A stretch of DNA of 7,618 bases, taken from assembly GCA_023487615.1 (NCBI GenBank), contig JAMDBH010000165.1, positions 1 through 7,618 of the forward strand, in the 5' to 3' direction. The notes under the pieces are model-generated. The model made no database searches and was not told the origin of the DNA. It saw nothing but the letters and a program-made list of their open reading frames with translations. Below are positions 4,701 through 7,618 of this stretch, piece by piece. The position numbers and the translations under genes are program-made. The first letter of the stretch is position 1. Each line of letters begins with the position of its first letter. Source of the DNA: Gammaproteobacteria bacterium. Its GTDB lineage: Bacteria; Pseudomonadota; Gammaproteobacteria; SURF-13.

Positions 4701-5996
4701 TTAAACATCATCTGCATCTACACTACTCTTTTCGGCAGTGATCGTCATCATGCGCGACTGTTTTTCGAGCGGCTCTGGCGCTTCAATCAGCTTGCCGGTT
4801 TCTACGCCCATTTCCGCAAATTTGCGTGCGCCGGGGATGAGTTGGCGTTCAAACGAGCCGACGGCGGCGTTGTAGCTGTCGACGCTGCTGTTGAGGCTTT
4901 TGCCGACTTTCGTCAGGTGATCGGCGAACACGCCGAGGCGTTTGTATAATTCCTCACCTACAACGCGGATGCGCTCCGCGTTCACCGCCAGCGTCTGCTG
5001 GCGCCAGCCGTAGGCGACTGCGCGCAGCAGGGCGACAAAGCTGGTGGGGGTGGCGAGTATCACCTTCTGCCGCAGCGCAATTTCGATCAGGTCGCGCTGG
5101 ATGTCGAGCGCGGCGTTCAGGAACTGGTCGCCGGGGATGAACAGCACAATAAAGTCGGGCGCGTTCTTGAACTGCTCCCAGTAGGATTTGGCGGCGAGTT
5201 CACGCACGCGTTTAACGACGTTGCGGGCATGACTTTCGAGATGCAGGGTGCGCGTGGCGTCATCGGGCGCCTCGACGGCGCTGAGATAGGCATCGAGCGG
5301 CGTCTTGACGTCAACGATGATTTCGCGTCCGTCGGGCATGCGGACTATCATGTCAGGGCGCATGCCGCCTTCCGTTGTTGACGTGTGCTCCTGTTCGAAG
5401 AAGTCGCAGTACTCCACCATGCCGGCAAGCTCGGCGAGACGCTTGAGGGTAAGCTCACCCCATTGTCCGCGCACCTCCGGACGGCGCAGGGCCTGCACCA
5501 GGTTGCGGGTTTCACTTTGCAGTGACTGCTGGTTGAGCGCCATGGTTTCGAGGTGCCTGCTGAGCGAGCCGAAGGATTCCTTGCGTTCGAGTTCGATCAG
5601 GCGGATCTGTTGTTCGTTTTTCTCCAGCGCATCCTTTATAGGCTTCACCAGTTGCTCGATGGATTTTTCCTTCTGTTCCAGATCACCCTGTGCCTTGATG
5701 TGAAACTGTTTTAGATTTTCCTGCGCCAGTTTGAGAAATTCTTCGTTGTTACTGCGCAGCGCCTCGCTCGCGAGCGCGGTGAAGGTGTGGGTGAGTTGCT
5801 CGCGCGCGGCTTCGAGCGCGGCTATTTTTTCCGCGCCGCTGCGCTGCTCGGCCTCAAGTTGCGCGCTCAGTGTGGCGTTGTCCCGGTTCAATGCGCCAAG
5901 CCGGCGCTGCATGAAAAGATACGCGATCACGCCGCCCGTTAGTGCGCCGAGTGCGGCAATGGCAATCAACGTGAGCAGGGAAACCGGCTCAGTCAT
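4701..5996 (-). CDS. rmuC: DNA recombination protein RmuC homologue
   Basis: RmuC limits recombination between inverted repeats and has a predicted nuclease-like core; its exact reaction is unsettled. This 431-residue protein has the family layout. One N-terminal membrane segment (about residues 7-29) is followed by a long coiled coil (about 35-165, rich in E, Q, K and L). The conserved RmuC domain runs from about 170 to 385, starting RRPEVRGQWGELTLKRLAEL and containing RPDMIVRMPDGREIIVDVKT. In the latter, D229 and K231 fit the D/ExK pattern of PD-(D/E)xK nucleases. VLFIPGDQFLNAAL (284-297) and VILATPTSFVALLR (312-325) are further family blocks. The ATG overlaps the stop of the upstream phosphatase gene by 8 nt (5989-5996), suggesting translational coupling. 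The protein appears complete and is likely anchored in the inner membrane facing the cytoplasm. Confidence 0.93.
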   Translation of the reverse strand: MTEPVSLLTLIAIAALGALTGGVIAYLFMQRRLGALNRDNATLSAQLEAEQRSGAEKIAALEAAREQLTHTFTALASEALRSNNEEFLKLAQENLKQFHIKAQGDLEQKEKSIEQLVKPIKDALEKNEQQIRLIELERKESFGSLSRHLETMALNQQSLQSETRNLVQALRRPEVRGQWGELTLKRLAELAGMVEYCDFFEQEHTSTTEGGMRPDMIVRMPDGREIIVDVKTPLDAYLSAVEAPDDATRTLHLESHARNVVKRVRELAAKSYWEQFKNAPDFIVLFIPGDQFLNAALDIQRDLIEIALRQKVILATPTSFVALLRAVAYGWRQQTLAVNAERIRVVGEELYKRLGVFADHLTKVGKSLNSSVDSYNAAVGSFERQLIPGARKFAEMGVETGKLIEAPEPLEKQSRMMTITAEKSSVDADDV

Positions 5997-6687
5997 GTGC
6001 GGTGATCCAGTCGAGTAGTTCTGCAGGATGCCCGATCATGCCGTCCGCGCCCCAGTTGTCCGGTTGTTCATCTGCGCCGATGTAACCGAATAGCGCCACC
6101 AGCGTTTTCATGCCCGCGCGCTTGCCGGCCTCGATGTCACGCGCGGCGTCACCGATATACACGCATTCATGCGCCGCGCTGCCCGCGAGGTGGCAGGCGT
6201 GCAGCATGGGCGCGGGGTGCGGCTTGCGCTCGGCCACGGTGTCGCCGCTCACCACGCACGCCGCGCGCTCAAACAATCCGATCTGCTCCAGCAGCGGGCC
6301 GGTGAGCCACGCGGGTTTGTTGGTCACTACGCCCCAGTTCATCCCGCGTTGTTCAATAGCGCCGAGCAGTTCCTCGATGCCGGGGAACAGGCGCGTGTGT
6401 CGCGTCAGATGCTTGCGATAGATATCGAGCAGACGCAGGCGCAGCGGTTCAAACGTAGCGTCATTCGGTTCAATTTGAAATCCGAGGCGGATGAGCGCAG
6501 TCGCGCCGTGTGACACCACAGGCCGGATAGTTTCGAAGGGTAACGGCACGCGGTTCTGTTCTTGCAGCACAGCGTTGAGCGCGAAGGCGAGGTCGGGAGC
6601 GGTATCGGCGAGCGTGCCGTCCAGATCGAACAAAATGGTGCGCAGTGCGTGATTATTCGCAGACGGAGATTTGGCAGGTTTAGTCAT
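5989..6687 (-). CDS. HAD-family phosphatase, MupP-like or phosphoglycolate phosphatase
   Basis: This 232-residue HAD hydrolase carries the catalytic DLDGT motif (D21, D23), VVTNKP with T122, lysine K155 in RKPHPAP, and [11 protein letters not shown] with D180 and D184. Proteins of this type are usually labelled phosphoglycolate phosphatase (Gph). However, the position directly after ubiG matches Pseudomonas mupP, which encodes N-acetylmuramic acid 6-phosphate phosphatase of cell-wall recycling. [14 protein letters not shown] (57-70), NWGVVTNKP and [15 protein letters not shown] (201-215) look close to MupP as I remember it. Both readings remain open. The start at 6687 is chosen because ATGACTAA overlaps the ubiG stop by 8 nt; an in-frame ATG at 6702 would add five residues. 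The cap domain lies around residues 35-100. The enzyme is cytoplasmic, and rmuC is coupled downstream. Confidence 0.85.
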   Translation of the reverse strand: MTKPAKSPSANNHALRTILFDLDGTLADTAPDLAFALNAVLQEQNRVPLPFETIRPVVSHGATALIRLGFQIEPNDATFEPLRLRLLDIYRKHLTRHTRLFPGIEELLGAIEQRGMNWGVVTNKPAWLTGPLLEQIGLFERAACVVSGDTVAERKPHPAPMLHACHLAGSAAHECVYIGDAARDIEAGKRAGMKTLVALFGYIGADEQPDNWGADGMIGHPAELLDWITAHD

Positions 6688-7393
6688 CAGAGCGCAAGAC
6701 ATGCGCGAAATAATTCACGGAAACATCGCGGTCCAAGCTGTAACGTTTCGTCAAAGGGTTATAGCTCATGCCGGTCAATTCGCGGACTTTGAGTCCGGCA
6801 TGCCGCGACCACGCCTCCAACTCCGCGGGCCGGATGAATCTGCTGTAATCATGCGTGCCTGCGGGCAGCAGTTTCAGTATATATTCGGCGCCTATCACGG
6901 CGAACAGATAGGCCTTGAGATTGCGATTGATGGTAGAGAAAAACACATGACCGCCGGGCTTGACGAGTTGCGCGCAGGCGTTTACCACAGAGGTCGGATC
7001 GGGAACATGCTCCAATAGCTCCATGCAGGTGACCACATCGTACGCGCCGGGTTCTTGTGCGGCGAGCTGCTCTGCGCTCATGTAGCGATAATCCACTTCC
7101 GCGCCGGACTCCAGCAGGTGTAGCGCCGCCACCTTGAGCGGGGCCTCGCCCATGTCTATGCCGGTGACCGCCGCCCCGCGCAAGGCCATTGCCTCGGAGA
7201 GAATGCCCCCGCCACAACCGACATCCACGACCTTTTTACCGGCAAGCCCGGCGCGCGTGTCAATATAATCGAGCCGCAACGGATTGATATCATGCAGCGG
7301 CTTGAACTCGCTCAGAGGGTCCCACCAGCGCGACGCCAGCTTCTCAAACTTGGCGATTTCGCACTGGTCTACATTTTGCGTGGAGGAAGGCAT
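6680..7393 (-). CDS. ubiG: Ubiquinone biosynthesis O-methyltransferase UbiG
   Basis: UbiG catalyses both O-methylations of ubiquinone synthesis using S-adenosylmethionine. This 237-residue protein closely follows E. coli UbiG. The N-terminal block is [19 protein letters not shown] (7-25), followed by [13 protein letters not shown] (29-41). The SAM-binding glycine motif is [15 protein letters not shown] (55-69), with acidic D80 in [21 protein letters not shown] (118-133) and [16 protein letters not shown] (143-158) are family hallmarks. The [20 protein letters not shown] segment (168-187) fits the membrane-associating part described for UbiG. The start at 7393 is chosen for GGGG 4-7 nt upstream; an ATG at 7402 would add three residues. 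It is preceded by a deaminase gene on the same strand with a 49-bp gap and overlaps the phosphatase gene downstream. Ubiquinone indicates respiratory metabolism. Confidence 0.96.
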   Translation of the reverse strand: MPSSTQNVDQCEIAKFEKLASRWWDPLSEFKPLHDINPLRLDYIDTRAGLAGKKVVDVGCGGGILSEAMALRGAAVTGIDMGEAPLKVAALHLLESGAEVDYRYMSAEQLAAQEPGAYDVVTCMELLEHVPDPTSVVNACAQLVKPGGHVFFSTINRNLKAYLFAVIGAEYILKLLPAGTHDYSRFIRPAELEAWSRHAGLKVRELTGMSYNPLTKRYSLDRDVSVNYFAHVLRSDD

Positions 7394-7442
7394 AGACCCC
7401 ATTCTATAGGGAAGGCGGTAGTGGCCGCCAGCGGGTAGTATT

Positions 7443-7618
7443 TCAACGTCCGGCGATCCTGTCGCGCCACTGCTGTGTCTTGCGCAGGATATCAGTTTCG
7501 TCCAGGGTGGTGAGGGCCCGATTGTTGAGCAGTCGCTGACCGGCCACCCAGACATCGGTGACGTGGTCGCGGCCGGCGGCATAGACCAGTTGCGAGATGG
7601 GATCGTATACGGGTTGGG
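7443..7618 (-). CDS. TRZ/ATZ-family amidohydrolase, C-terminal end (partial; MTA/SAH deaminase-like)
   Basis: The minus-strand frame that begins at 7616 gives the last 57 residues of a protein and stops with TGA at 7445-7443. [20 protein letters not shown] then [20 protein letters not shown] is the typical C-terminus of cytosine-deaminase-like amidohydrolases (TRZ/ATZ family). There the last beta strands carry the VxDVWVxG turn. Relatives next to ubiG in Pseudomonas (PA3170) deaminate 5'-methylthioadenosine; from memory they are labelled methylthioadenosine/S-adenosylhomocysteine deaminases. A role in clearing by-products of SAM-dependent methylation would suit a neighbour of UbiG, but the active site lies outside the window, so the substrate is inferred. 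The gap to ubiG is 49 bp. Confidence 0.8.
   Translation of the reverse strand, partial: QPVYDPISQLVYAAGRDHVTDVWVAGQRLLNNRALTTLDETDILRKTQQWRDRIAGR

Noticed and set aside
4701..7582. Long plus-strand open frames opposite rmuC, the HAD gene and ubiG
   Set aside because: They are shadows of well-supported minus-strand genes, with low-complexity Ser/Arg/Cys-rich products and no family motif.
7394..7582. N-terminal extension of ubiG up to an ATG at 7582
   Set aside because: This stretch overlaps the deaminase tail in another frame and is not part of UbiG; the family N-terminus begins near 7393-7372.

Overview
The window reads as chromosome of a moderately GC-rich gammaproteobacterium. Three things support this: the UbiG protein closely matches the proteobacterial ubiquinone O-methyltransferase; the minus-strand order TRZ/ATZ deaminase, ubiG, HAD phosphatase is the one I recall from Pseudomonas (PA3170-PA3172); and the Shine-Dalgarno sites and 8-nt stop/start overlaps look typical. 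No genus can be named from the sequence alone.

Layout. Positions 1-164 hold the 3' end of an E1-beta-type 2-oxoacid dehydrogenase subunit. A small, lower-GC DUF488 gene (177-536) follows it closely. After a 195-bp gap without a gene comes a half-length MazG (732-1136) that keeps only the catalytic C-terminal domain. It faces a convergent RNase Z-like metallo-beta-lactamase protein (1150-2163). Divergent from that is a UMF1/Atg22-like MFS transporter (2313-3608).

Positions 3605-4700 form a small accessory segment. It contains a HigB/HigA toxin-antitoxin pair, a second antitoxin-like gene with no toxin beside it, and two same-orientation copies of an 80-bp palindromic repeat (3605-3684 and 4347-4426; 66/80 identical by my hand alignment). 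Each repeat copy ends exactly 6 nt from the stop codon of an antitoxin gene. The first copy also supplies the stop codon of the MFS gene. The layout resembles a cassette: gene, short spacer, structured repeat. It is the most unusual part of the window.

The right end (4701-7618) is one minus-strand run: the tail of a TRZ/ATZ-family deaminase, then ubiG, a HAD phosphatase (Gph-like, but MupP-like in context and sequence) and rmuC. The last three are joined by 8-nt overlaps, so they are probably translationally coupled. Together they cover ubiquinone synthesis, sugar-phosphate dephosphorylation (glycolate or cell-wall recycling) and DNA maintenance.

No tRNA, rRNA, CRISPR array, transposase or integrase was seen. 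I found no complete unknown multi-gene defence system; the repeat-bounded TA segment is the best candidate for something not well described.
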